Assembly: GCA_022828595.1 (NCBI GenBank)
Contig: JAKGHH010000008.1
Span: 20,328,378-20,392,377, forward strand
Reading direction: 5' to 3'
Length of the DNA: 64,000 bases
Source: Nelumbo lutea
Taxonomy: Eukaryota > Streptophyta > Magnoliopsida > Proteales > Nelumbonaceae
Both the position numbers and the translations under genes were made by a program. Position 1 is the first letter of the stretch. Every line of letters starts with the position of its first letter. Under the pieces are notes generated by a model, which saw only the letters and a list, made by a program, of their open reading frames with translations, was not told the DNA's origin and did not search any database. Positions 33,711-44,987 of the stretch are shown here, one piece after another.

Positions 33711-34387
33711 ATACCTCAATGAAAGGTCATAATGATAGGGAATAAGATAAAATTTCCACCATCACAATGGAAAGGGGCAAAATTCAAAACTAAAGTATTT
33801 TATTCAGGTGAAAGTTTGAAGATCTAAAACCCCATTCGTTCATACTTGAATAGTAATATAGATGCATAAACAAGTGATGAAGCAACATCATATCAAATGG
33901 CGTTGGATGTGGAAATTTTATTTTTCCAATTTTCTCTAGATACCATCATCGTTGTATTGATGTTCATTTTTGCTCACTACTACTATTACAACAACAAACA
34001 GTACTACTACTACACATTGGCAATAAGCAAATGAAGTTTTTGGTTGAACCGCTAGACTGACACTTGGATTAAAATAAGGTTTCATTTTTACACCATTTCA
34101 AAAACATAGGTTTTTATATCATTAAAATTATGGCCAATAGATTAAGTAGTGAAAATTTTTCTCTGGAAATTTATGGAATTCAATGGGCAAAACTTTCATG
34201 TTATAGAACACCAGCTCCAACCTTGATATTTTATCAATAAAAAAGGTAATCGTATAGGTTGAGTGAATCATCAAATGATTTATGGCCTGGATGGGACATT
34301 ATTATTGGTCCCAACAACTCGTAACATAACCATCAAGATTAGCGAATCCACTCTCCTCGCAGAGAGTTCCTATCTACTAGTCTCATT

Positions 34388-34421
34388 GCTATATATATAT
34401 ATATAGATATAGATATATAGT
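34388..34421 (+). promoter_or_regulatory. TATA-rich core promoter of the cysteine protease gene
   Basis: A (TA)n run followed by TAGATATAGATATATAG lies about 70-100 bases upstream of the ATG at 34490, a reasonable place for a plant TATA box with a short 5' UTR. Confidence 0.5.
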
Positions 34422-34489
34422 TACAACAAGAAAAACCATTCTTCTTCTGTTAGTTGCTTATCATTTTACTCCTACACGAGGGTGCAACA

Positions 34490-36120
34490 ATGGGTGTCAT
34501 GAAAAATAACTTGATACTTGTCTTCTTAGTGCTCTTGTCCCTATTCAACTTTAATTTAGGTGTTCCTGTTCAATACTCCATTTTGGGTTATGATTCTGAT
34601 GAAATATTCTCGGATGAAGGAATTTCTCTACTCTTTGAGCGATGGATACATAAGCATGGAAAGGCGTATGCAAGCCTAGAAGAAAAGGAGAGGCGATTCA
34701 AGATATTTCAAAGTAAGCTGGCTTACATAATCGATTGGAACTCCAAGAGAGGGCCATCTGATCATATTTTGGGACTCACACAATTTTCCGATATGAGTTT
34801 TGAAGAGTTTAGTGAGATTTATCTTTCAAAATTGAATACTACACAACTCATGTCGCTTGAAGCAAATAAAACGAGGGTTAAGGCTTCATGCACTCCTCCC
34901 TCAACATTTGATTGGAGAATTCAGGGAGCTGTAACCGAGGTTAAAAATCAGGGATATTGTGGTTAGTATATTTAGTTGCAAATTGTATATTAAATTTTAC
35001 TCACGAAAGGTGCTAGAAATGCTTAGAATTTAATTGTATTTTGTTCCCATGTCTTCTTCTAATTAGTCTTTGATGTATCTTTCTTGGTAGGAAGCTGCTG
35101 GGCATTCTCATCTGCAGGCGCGATAGAAGGAATAAACTATATCGTCACTAGAAACCTTATAAGTCTATCAGAACAACAAATACTGGATTGTAGTCCCAAA
35201 GGTGATTGTCGAGGAGGTTGGATATCTGTGGCTTTCCAGTGGGTCATCGGTAATGGGGGTATATCTAGTGAAGACAATTATCCCTACATTGGACAAAAAG
35301 GGATTTGCAAAAATGATGTGGTTAGTTTTCTTTTTGATCCATTTATTGTTCTTCCTACCAATGTTGTACGGTTGTGTTAAGATGTGTGTGTGTGAAAGAG
35401 AGAGATTAGATAATGAAAAACTATCACTTTAAACCAATAACACTTATTATTTCTTCTTTGTATGGTTTTTTATTTGGATAATACATCAAAGTGGCGTAGA
35501 TATAATAAGTTAACGACTACCCTTTTCACTATTTTGGTCAGGTTAAAGCAGCAACAATTGATGGATATAGTTTGGTTTATAATGATGAAGAATCCATTCT
35601 TTGTGCAGTTTTTCAACAACCTGTTAGTGCATTGATATTAGCTCCAGCAGATTTTAGTCAATACAGAGGAGTAAGTTACTACTGCATTCTATATATTTCG
35701 AATATTTGAATACATAATAATCTAGAGGGAAGCAACACTACCATAACCTAATCATTTTCTTGCATGCCATTTTCATTATCTTTTCACAAAGACTTATTTT
35801 CTAAGGAAAACTTTTGTCCGATAATCACAAATTAATCGGTTAGAGTGCTCAACAATCAGGGGATCTACAAAGGGTCAAGCTGCCCAACAAACAATCCATC
35901 AAGCATCAATCATGCAGTTTTGATCGTGGGTTATGGGACCACGTCTTCTGGCACTGATTATTGGATAATTAAGAACTCATATGGAAATGACTGGGGCATC
36001 TCAGGATATATGTTAATGGAAAGAAACCATAAATTACCATATGGAGTATGCAACATCAATGCATATATTCGCTATCCCACGAAATATGCGACTTCGTCAT
36101 TCACATCCATCCCGGCTTAA
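34490..36120 (+). CDS. Papain-like (C1A) cysteine protease, four exons, apparently intact
   Basis: Exons 34490-34961, 35091-35320, 35542-35670 and 35860-36120 give 363 residues; lengths and phases agree. A hydrophobic signal peptide (residues 1-24) implies entry to the secretory pathway. An I29 inhibitor prodomain (about 45-105) follows, with an ERFNIN-type motif in which the Asn is Lys ([18 protein letters not shown]) and a GxNxFxD motif reading GLTQFSD. The mature enzyme starts near residue 135 (TPPSTFDWR). Catalytic residues are all present: Gln154, Cys160 (GSCWAF), His295 ([10 protein letters not shown]), Asn316 (KNSYGNDWG, with Tyr where Trp is usual). It should be a secreted or vacuolar endopeptidase activated by propeptide removal. 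It resembles the ervatamin/bromelain-like group; I cannot assign a finer name. The start is the first ATG downstream of the TATA run. Confidence 0.9.
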
Positions 36121-37925
36121 ATGTTCATGCCGTTGCAGAAAGTTTAGTATGAAGACTAGCCTTATGTCAAGGTTGGTTGCATTTCTAACTTTCATCTTTT
36201 ACCTCTATTTTGGATTTCAGTGGTTTAATATCAGGCTTTTGATTTGATAATAACTTTGGCTAAGCATGTTAAGATAGAAAAGAAATTGATTAAAACAAGG
36301 AATATGGCTTTCTTTTTTAGTTATTATTATTATTATTTTTTTTTATATTTATTGTGCTAATATTATGATTTTCCTTGTAGGACTTTATGTGGAGATTCGA
36401 TGAGCGTAACTATAATAAATAAAAGAAGCTTCCAAACCCTTTCATAACATTCCAGCTGAAGGAGGATGTCGCTATTAATAAAACTAAAGAGAGAGGCTCG
36501 TTAAAGTTCATGTGTAGTAAATAATAATGTGTGGAAGCACTGTTTGATAAATTAATAAATATCACATAGTTAGTGATCTTCATAATGGGGTAAATCATAT
36601 ATTTTATATATGGGCCACAACCTCTCAATCTTTCACTTGCATTTACGGCTATCCAAAGCAAAAGGATTGGTTCCACTCCATACATAGCCCATAAAAAAAA
36701 AAAAAAGCTATCGATTCTAATTCAATATGTTTTTTTCCATCATATATGCATCTTGCATAAAATAACAGAGGCGAGTCATCAAACTATATGTTCAGTTAGC
36801 AATTATAATGATGGCTTTATAACATCCGAAACGCAACATTCACTTTCATGTAGAATATTCTAAATTCATTTAGGGTTGACACACCTTTTAATTATTCTCA
36901 TGAACATAAAATAAAACCCTTACCAATTTCAAAACTAAAGGTAAAAACTTCAAAGTAGTGCACTGTTATATCTCACAAAATCAATAAAACAACTCCTTTG
37001 CCTTTTAAGATTCTTTAAATTTTCAAAACTTCCACTCTCTAAAATCTCAACATTCGCAAAAGGAAGAAGCAAAGAAAGTCTTAAAAGTGAAGTGTGAAAA
37101 ATAAAATAAAACAACACAACACTTTTAAGCTTGTTTTTGTGATGGATTTGTAAATATGGAGAAATGCTTGGACATGGTTTCTAATTAACAACGACCATTT
37201 GAGCATATACAACCTCAATGGAGTGTACGCTTTCTGTTGAGTTGAGTGGTTAATGATAGCTAGGAACCACTTGTGACTTTCAGTGAGAGATTATCTAGGT
37301 TCCAGTGGTGATGTTTAGTAATTCAACTAATGGTGCGCCTCCTTCCAAATATCTTTGCCTTCTCTTTTAGATGTAATGTATTTGGGTTATACATTTGACT
37401 TTTGAGTGGTGCTGCTGGAACTGCCCTCTTCTCACTCCTCTTCTGTTGTTTCGAAAATGTCCAAACAAGAAGATAAATAATCTAAAAATTTTAAAAAGAG
37501 AAAGAAATTAGTTGCAGTACTCTCTTCACATTTGTTTGTTTTCAAATTAATGATTGGAGAAATATTCGATGTGGTTTTGGATTGTCCAATTTGTTTGTCT
37601 CTAATTTCCTATAAGGTTACTTTCCAATAACACAAGAAGAGGGAAAAAGAATACAGATAGATGGGCTCTGAATGTGGGAAAAATCAAAGAGAGGAATTCA
37701 ACCTCCTCTACTAGGTTGCTGCTTTTTGGTCCACAACCTTCTGTTTATTACAATCTTCAAGTGCATTTTCAAACAAACTAAAATAATGGAATCCCATTAG
37801 AGGATGCATTGCGATGATGGAACTTGTTGCTAAAAGTGATGATAGTGAGGACGTAGCATGGGTTCTTTGGATCTATAATGAATAGTTCAAGAGAAAGAAA
37901 GGGGGATTGAAAATTAACCATTTGT
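36121..37925. other. 3' flank of the protease gene and intergenic DNA
   Basis: No gene recognised. Presumed 3' UTR follows the stop. A minus-strand 91-codon ORF at 36410-36685 has no domain and is not called. Confidence 0.4.
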
Positions 37926-38455
37926 GACATTCGAATGCTTTTGAAATTATAATAATTACTTTTACAGGAGTATTGGAGTTGGTAAGTTTTTCTTGGTTCA
38001 CTACAGGAAAAATGAAAATTAACCATTGTACCCTATAAATGAAATAGTTTATTTAACTGCTAAACAAATTCGTTAACAATTAACCATGAACATAAATTAA
38101 TAAATAAATAATTGAATTCAAAAAAATATAAATTATTCAATATTTTTAGGAAGATGAATATTAATTAATTAATATTTAAAACAAAAAAAAAATTATGTAA
38201 TTATTAATTAAGTAACTAACTATTTATTAATAATTTATACATTATACATATTATCAATTATTCTTAAAATTAAGTATGAATTGATTACATAAGTTCATAA
38301 CTATTAATTAATTCATTCATTCATTCAATCAATCAATAATTTAATTATTAGTAATAAGTAATAATAATTATTATAAATCAATAAATAAAATAACACACAA
38401 TTGTCTACCAATAGTTAATATTTTTTTTTAAATGAAAATCATTATCAATAATTGA
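37926..38455. repeat. AT-rich dispersed repeat, copy B (downstream of protease gene)
   Basis: Closely matches copy A from GACATTCGAATGCTTTTG through the ATTAATTAA-rich part and AATCATTATCAATAATTGA, then is cut off at about 38455 where gypsy sequence begins. Same orientation as copy A, so the protease gene lies between direct repeats. Confidence 0.8.
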
Positions 38456-39665
38456 GAGGAACTTGTAAACAAGAACGTTTACACTAGGGTGAATCAAGCC
38501 AAGGTGAGGAACTTAGGAACTTGTACACTTTATTCACAAAATTTTCACTAGCCATGTTTACATCATTAATAATACATTCATAGGTTCTCGGGGTTCCATG
38601 TACAAGGTACTAGTCTTCCACTAATGCACTTCAACCAAAAGGTACCGGGGCCCACCACCTATTTGATCTTGTAGGGCCCCTTCTAGTTAGGTCCAAGCTT
38701 TCCAACATTGGGCTTAGGAACCATAACCTTCCTAAGGACGAAATCACCTTCCTTGAAGTGGCACTCTCTGACCCAGGAGTTGTAATATTTAGCAACTCTT
38801 TGTTGATAAGTCGCGAGGGACCCCACAGGTTTGCCTCTCCGGTTGGGGAGACAAGAGGTCTTTTACGGGGACTTACTAGCCTGTCGGCATTCCCCTGGCC
38901 AATCAGGCATTGGCTCAGTGGTTCATGGGTGGATCGTTCATTGTGTTTCCCCTGGCTCCCAATAGGGGCGGCCTCCTGTCGAACGCCCTACCTCATCCAA
39001 CCACTCGACTAGGTTGTCCAACCTGTCTAGGACCATCTTGAATTGGTTCATCATGACTAGGTTCTAAGCGTTAGGAGTGTTGTCTTACTTATCATCTATA
39101 TCGGAAACTTGATGGATTAAGTTTTGTTGTTTTTAGAGAGAAGTTTTGAAAATGTTCCCACATACGGTTTCAATTGTTGCTACCAAATATAAGAACAAGG
39201 GCAACAAGGTGATTTCGCTAGTGTCTGAGGCCAATAGGTCCAATCTGTAAACAGGAGAAGAGCACACACCAGAGGCCCTGAGTGTTACCCCAGGGGCGGA
39301 GACTCCGATGGTCCAAGTTAGTCGAGTGCTTAAAAAGGGGTCAGACCAAGCAAGAGATGAGAGCTCATAGCTTAGTCCTTGACAGCCAAGAATAGTTCTC
39401 TTTTCCTCTCTTACCTTGAGGTGAGTGCCCCCTTTATAGATAACCTTGCCTTAGGAGTGGTTGGAAGCAATTGGTGGTGTGCGGCCAGAATTTGATATGG
39501 CCAATGCCACATGGTGCGATCTAAGGTCCACCAAGTATCCCTACCTCACATCCAATCTTCTTCATCATCATTATATGTACTATTCACAATTCTTGTTGAG
39601 TTAGTGTAGACAAGAAGGATTTTATACCAAGGTTGACAACTTTTTGTAAGCCATCGATCAGAGCC
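38455..39665 (-). mobile_element. Ty3/gypsy relic (gypsy-1), internally deleted
   Basis: Minus-strand translation of about 38560-38815 gives the integrase C-terminus LATYQQRVAKYYNSWV then GDFVLRKVMVPKPNVGKLGPN, matching the Tat-type integrase end in the element at 51928-52191. It jumps at about 38822 to gag start-like sequence (MMNQFKMVLDRLDNLVEWLD, near 39050). A primer-site-like region and an LTR with TATA (about 39430, minus) follow to about 39665. Nearly all of gag-pol is missing. Confidence 0.65.
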
Positions 39666-39668
39666 CAC

Positions 39669-40244
39669 TGATAAGGGGCATTTTGATCAACCCACTTTAT
39701 GGAGGACACGTGGACGCTGTTAGCAACACAGCGTCCAACTCAGCAAGACAGCTCACCAGCTCAACATGTGGTAGTTTATAACAGGTGCATGGCTAAGCTG
39801 AAGCGAGCTCGGCCCACCGACAATGACAGCTCGCCCGAAACCGTCTCGCGTGCCATATCCAATTTAGTACCATTACTGAAACTATTGGGACAGCTTACCA
39901 AACCACACGCCATGAGACCCGCAGGCAACCTGTCACTACCGCACAAATTTAGCAACCAACAGCCCAGCACTCCCTCAAACTATGGAAACAGCTCTGTAGA
40001 AAACTCAAAGACGTTGACCAATGACACCTGGACACCTAATAACTATAAACAGAACCCAGGGACACTCTAAAAAGGTATGTGCAAATAAGCTCTCACTCTC
40101 TCTCAATTTCTCTAGGAGAACTACTCACTAACTTAAGCATCGAAGTGTCTTTCTAGGTAAAATTTACCCAAGCACTCTAATCTCTCTTTCATTTCAGCAA
40201 CTCTTAGCTCGGCTTCACAGCTCGGCACAATAGCTCAGCTTACC
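39669..40244 (+). repeat. Probable solo LTR of a gypsy-like element
   Basis: Starts TGATAAGGGGCATTTTG and ends ...CTTACCA. The distal part (TTAAGCATC..AGTG, ACCCAAGCACTCTAATC, CTTAGCTCGGC) is similar in layout to the end of the LTR at 42800-43872 (TTAAGCATCAGAGTG, CTGAGCACTCTATTAC, CTTAGCTCGGC). No target duplication recognised; boundaries approximate. Confidence 0.5.
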
Positions 40245-40682
40245 ATAGATTGAACCCTGTCCGAACCACCTCACTAGATATGAGGGAGTGAATAGATTTT
40301 GTGCTTTATCTATTAGTGGGCATATTTTGTGCTTCATGACCCACCATTCTGTTTGCAATCTTCCTGAAGCTTCAATTCTTCTGCTTCTGCTTACACAGTC
40401 GTGGATTGTCAATTTGTAAGGATGATAAAAATATCAATATATAATAGGAAATCTGATGGAGGCACTTGTTGAGGAGCTGACAGATTAATAGAAAATCGAA
40501 AATCGATTTAAGCAAGGACATCAAGCAAAAACACTAAACTTTCTCCACAAGCTGAACTATTGGACTTAAAAGTTTACCTAGTCATATTTTCAAAGCACTT
40601 CCCTCTCCATTAAGTCTTCCAAATATATTTTCAACCACGCACTATAAGTAAAATTAATATGAACTGCATCGTAAATTCCTAA

Positions 40683-41009
40683 TCATCTTTGCATGTTTTT
40701 GGGAGGGCTTGAGCTTTGTACCTGAAAACCTAGGAAGGCTTCCAACTTTTCTGCTTCTTCACGCTTTTGCATTTCTATTTCAAGATGGCCACCATTCACA
40801 ATAGCTATATCTGTATCAACAACATCTGAGTTGGTTGTCTTGTTACTCCACCATTTTACCTTTTCCTTTTGGATCCTGATGGAGTGGAAGTGACCTCGGT
40901 CAGTGAGATCAAGACACGTGGCAACTTTAGATAACCAGTGCTCATTTTGGACGGTCCAACTGGGACCGGATCTAGTAGGCACAATATAGTAAGTATGTTC
41001 AATGAGCAT
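40683..41009 (-). CDS. Unrecognised 108-codon ORF, possibly an exon
   Basis: The protein reads like real coding sequence (IVPTRSGPSWTVQNEHWLSK, VATCLDLTDRGHFHSIRIQ, EMQKREEAEKLEAFLGFQ) with charged, low-repeat composition. On the minus strand a CAG|GTACAA donor falls right after LEAFLGFQ (about 40721), so it may be an internal exon of a gene or gene fragment. I do not recognise the family. A short minus ORF at 40215-40412 might be another piece. No promoter seen. It may be a captured or relic exon. Confidence 0.3.
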   Translation of the reverse strand: MLIEHTYYIVPTRSGPSWTVQNEHWLSKVATCLDLTDRGHFHSIRIQKEKVKWWSNKTTNSDVVDTDIAIVNGGHLEIEMQKREEAEKLEAFLGFQVQSSSPPKNMQR

Positions 41010-41202
41010 TTGATAAAAATTATAACAACTGTCAAAAACAGTTTTTAATCTTTTTCAAGGATAGGTTGGAGGTATTTTTAGGGGCAGGTGTCAAAAATTT
41101 TTCTAAGTACTCATTGAACGTGCTGAAATCAATGTATCTACCTGATCCGGACTGAGTCCAACACTCATCCTATCTGAGTTACTCTGTCAATTGTAAGTTG
41201 CT

Positions 41203-41322
41203 GAGTTTGGAAAGAGTACAAATGCAAATATATACAGCGTAAATACATACAAAATAATACAAAATATATGGTTTTGCACTCTACATATTTGTATTTGTAC
41301 TCCTTCCAAGCTCAACGAAGAA
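41203..41322. mobile_element. Mini foldback element, copy 1
   Basis: Ends TTTGGAAAGAGTACAAATG and TTTGTACTCCTTCCAA form an inverted repeat of about 30 bases around an AT-rich centre. A close copy lies at 46988-47098. Confidence 0.65.
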
Positions 41323-41583
41323 ATACACTTATCTCTACATGAATAAGGAAGCACATTTTGTCAAGACGAGCTGCACCAAAAAAATACACCCGAGCTCACC
41401 ACGTATACATAGAGACAACCACCTGGTGATGCATTTGTCTCACCTACCCATCTATTGGGCCCAGGCTTCTTCAACACACGGTTAAATGTGGCATACAAGT
41501 AACCTAAGCATGTCCCACCTTTCTTCCAAGTGTCCTACTCGTTATCACCATGTGTAGATTGGCACGAACATCCCCAACCTTTA

Positions 41584-41765
41584 TGAAACTAGGTTTCGAG
41601 CCCAGATTTCCTACAAACCTTTCCTACCCACACCCTATCTGCCATGAATTGGAGTCACACATCTCTTAATTCACAATAGAGATGTGCGGCTCCAATTCAC
41701 GACGAATAGAAAATGGGTAGGAAAAGTGAGTAGGAAATTTCGAGTGGTAGGTTTCATATCATTAC
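41584..41765. mobile_element. Foldback element with strong central hairpin
   Basis: Outer arms GAAACTAGGTTTCGAG.. and ..TTTCGAGTGGTAGGTTTC are inverted. The inner arms GAATTGGAGTCACACATCTCT and AGAGATGTGCGGCTCCAATTC (about 41645-41700) would form a tight hairpin. Confidence 0.65.
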
Positions 41766-42254
41766 ACACTTTTAGTTGCATTTACTATTGCCTAATATAC
41801 CTCAGACAACTTGGCCCTTACTGAGTTGTTCATCAGAGTAACGAGATATCACCCCAGGCCTCTGGCTGTCCTCTCTCTTGCAGGTACCTCTGCATCCTTC
41901 CAAGTTGAATCCGAGCCCTTCCAAAGCAATTAGGATCATCTGCCAACAAAACAAGTTACAAAGTTCCAACACCCTACCAATATGATCTGACACCACACAT
42001 CTCACCAAGATTGGGAGCCACCATGTGTGAGATATTCAGTGTAAGATCACAAGTGTTGGAATGTCTTTTATTGGCAAGAGATCTGGACTCGTTCCAAGGA
42101 CTTTTGATTGTTATCAGATCCACCATGTTTCGATGACACGTACAGAGGAAAACCTTTACTTTATCGTGGAGCAGACAACTTGCAAGAAAATAGTAAAAGA
42201 TCCCAGGTTGAAGATCAAAAGAAATTAGAGATCTAGCACCATAGGAAAGAGTTC

Positions 42255-42525
42255 AGCATCAATCAGGGCAATGCCAGTTTGTGCAGCCTTTACAGCCTTG
42301 CATTAGGAATATATCTCTACTCATGTGCTTTATTTCATGGGGAAATATTCCCGATGCAAAGTTGCAAGAGGCTCTTGGGATGGTGTGAGCACCTGATCGA
42401 AGTCGATCTTCGTCCGTCAGGGCAACGCCCATTCAAGTAGCCTTTATAGCCTTGCATTGGGAATATCTTCCTACTCATGTGTTTTATTTCATGGGGAGAT
42501 ATTCCCGATGCAAGGTTGCAAGATG
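42255..42525. repeat. Direct duplication of a 105-110 base foldback unit
   Basis: A unit from CAGGGCAA(T/C)GCC through CCTTGCATT(G/A)GGAATAT to ATATTCCCGATGCAA(G/A)GTTGCAAG occurs at about 42265-42372 and 42418-42525. Each copy is itself a foldback (TTGCATTGGGAATAT versus ATATTCCCGATGCAA). Confidence 0.75.
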
Positions 42526-42879
42526 AAAGAAAGTAGAATATAGAAGAGAATATATGCCTCCAAGTCTTGTCTTTGCATCAAAACAAAACTAGAAGGCACT
42601 AATAATGCGGAAATCTTAGAAGAACTACTAGAGAAGCTATTTGTTTTGCACTAGTCTCTCTGGTGTGATAGAGCTTTAGTTTTTTGCTATGCAGCCATGT
42701 GGTTTCAAAGTATCACTAAACAAAGACCTCCCTGCCAGAAATTTTGAGTTTGTCCTCTTCATTCAATGGAAACTTTCTTTTTCTTCACATGGCTACTAAT
42801 GAGGGCAGACTTGGCCCTCCACCAATATCATGGCATGTGGCTTCTCAAAACAATTGGATGACACCCTGGCACCACGTAG

Positions 42880-43210
42880 GCGATGACTCGCCTTAGTCAA
42901 AATGATGGAGTCCCAGCTAGCGACCTACCTCCACCGACTTGGTGACCTACTTCCGGAGACCTAGCGACCTACCTCCATCGACCTAGCGACCTACCTCTTC
43001 CAACTTGGTGGCCTACCTCCGGAGACCAAGCAACCTACCTCCACCGACCTAGCAACCTACCTCCGGAGAACTGGTGACCCACCTTCGCCGACCTACTAGA
43101 GACCTGGCGACCTACCTCCAGATACCCATTGGAGACCTAGCAACCTACCTCTGCTGACCTACTGGAGACCTGGTGACCTACCTCCTTCGACCTGGAGACC
43201 TATCTCCGCC
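42880..43210. repeat. Degenerate tandem repeats inside the 5' LTR
   Basis: About 15 variants of GGAGACCTAGCGACCTACCTCC and CCACCGACCTAGCGACC in tandem. The 3' LTR at about 46845-46960 has a shorter array of the same motif. Confidence 0.85.
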
Positions 43211-43989
43211 GACCTAATGGAGACCCATCTACTGACCTCATACACAATTTTAGTACCTTGTCGTTACCGGCCCAAGGGACCTTGACGTGAGGAGCAACCT
43301 CCTTGACGACTTTCCAACCTGATTGGGGTCCAGGTGGTGACCTATGAGACATGCTCGCCGACTTCTTCCTTAAGTAAGTTACTGTTTGTTACTTCTCTAG
43401 GACCATGACGCTCGAATGTTACACCCACTTTTCTATATCATCTACATCGGAGTTGATTGAACGAACTCTATCCCTCTCCTCCGAACATGGAGAACGCGGT
43501 TCCTCAGGAATCTCAAACGCATTACAAGAAGCTCTCGGTTCCTTATGCCTATATAATGATCTCATTTCCAACCTTAGAAGGCATGTTCAATTTATTTCTC
43601 ACAACTCTCTAGCTCTCTAAAAAATCTCCAATTCGTTGATTTAAGCATCAGAGTGCCCACCTCAGGTAAAGTAACCTGAGCACTCTATTACTATTTCCCT
43701 ACAGGTCTCCTCAGAAAACTGTACAGTTCATCCTTAACTTAGCTCGGCATCTGAGCTACCTCTTAGCTCGGCCTTATTCAGCTCAACATGTGAGTCACCT
43801 TCCAGCAAGAGATTCTCCAACTCAGCATCTGAGTCATTAGCTAAAAGGGAGTTGTTAGATCGCACATAATCAATTGGTGTCGTATGTGGAAACCGCTACA
43901 CAAAAGCTAAGTTCTCACCCGTTCTCTGAGCCTTAGGTAATGGCATCCTCAAGCAACAACAGCAACGCTTGGATTGAAGGAACCCTACA

Positions 43990-44346
43990 GGTTAGGCCCG
44001 GGCCTGGGCCTAGCCTGATTCTGTGCCAATGGCACTCATATATAAAACATTACATATCTATATATTAAATGACATAATATGCATATAAACTTATTTATAC
44101 ATTATATAATATAAAATATTACATATAAGATAAATTATACATGTCATGTTATAATATTTATATGTAAAATATATAATATAATGTAAAATAACATGTATAC
44201 ATATGTATACATTATACACAAAATGTGTGTAAGTTTAAATATATGCGGGTCAGGCCGGGCTTGAAGCATTAAGTCCAAGCCCGGCCCTAAAATTTGCGGG
44301 CCTGATGTGGGCCCGGGCCCAGGCTGGGCTGAAATGATCACCCCTA
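43990..44346. mobile_element. Motif-echo foldback element, GGGCCCGGGCC type
   Basis: GGCCCGGGCCTGGGCC at the left and GGGCCCGGGCCCAGGC at the right, with GGCCGGGC and AAGCCCGGCCC motifs between, around a long (TA)-rich centre. It ends in GATCACCCCTA like the other elements of this class. The left terminus lacks the expected TAGGGGTG, so it is truncated or diverged. Confidence 0.65.
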
Positions 44347-44504
44347 CCCATAGGGGGGGGAGAATCAGAATGATTAGCCTAGACAAGTTCCAACAGTCTT
44401 GCCCAGACAGAATCTCCCTAACTGTGAGGTCGCTCCACAGGTCGAGCCCTTCATGCTCTACGTGGGAGTTGATGGCCAGTAGTTTGTGGAGCCACCCTCA
44501 CATG

Positions 44505-44987
44505 TAGGGGTGGATTTGAGCCGAACCAAGCTGAATAGTACGAGGCTTGAGCTCGACTCGGGACTATTCTACAAGGCTCGAACTTGAGCTCGAGCTCGGT
44601 TCGAGTCAAAAATTCATAAGCTCGAGCTCAATTTTGAGAAAAAAATATTTTATAAAAATAAAAATTATATATAAAAGTATATTTTATTTGATATTAAAAA
44701 ATTTAAGAATTACAATAATTAATAGTTATAATATTTTTATTATATATTATTTTCTATATATATATATATATATTCAAGCCGGCTTGCGAGCCTCACGAGC
44801 CGAGCTCTAGTAGGCTCAAGCTCGGCTCTAATAAGCTCGAGCTCTAGTAGGCTCGAATTCAGCTTGTTTCATAATCGAGCCAGTGAATTGAGCTTGAGCT
44901 CGAACTCGGTTGAAACCGAGCCAAGCCAAAATTTTCACGAGCCGAACTCGAGCAACTCGTGAAAATCTCGGCTCGTTGCCACCCTTA
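44505..44987. mobile_element. Motif-echo foldback element, GAGCTCG type
   Basis: Ends TAGGGGTGG and CCACCCTTA. Flanks CTCACATG (44497-44504) and CTCACAGG (44988-44995) match at 7 of 8 positions: a hAT-type 8-bp duplication. Arms are repeats of GAGCTCG, GGCTCGAA and AGCCGAGC in both orientations around an AT-rich centre (about 44640-44775). It lies inside the non-autonomous LTR element. Confidence 0.82.

Noticed and set aside
42880..43210. Possible CRISPR-like array
   Set aside because: Units are degenerate and directly adjacent without unique spacers; it is a tandem repeat within a plant LTR.
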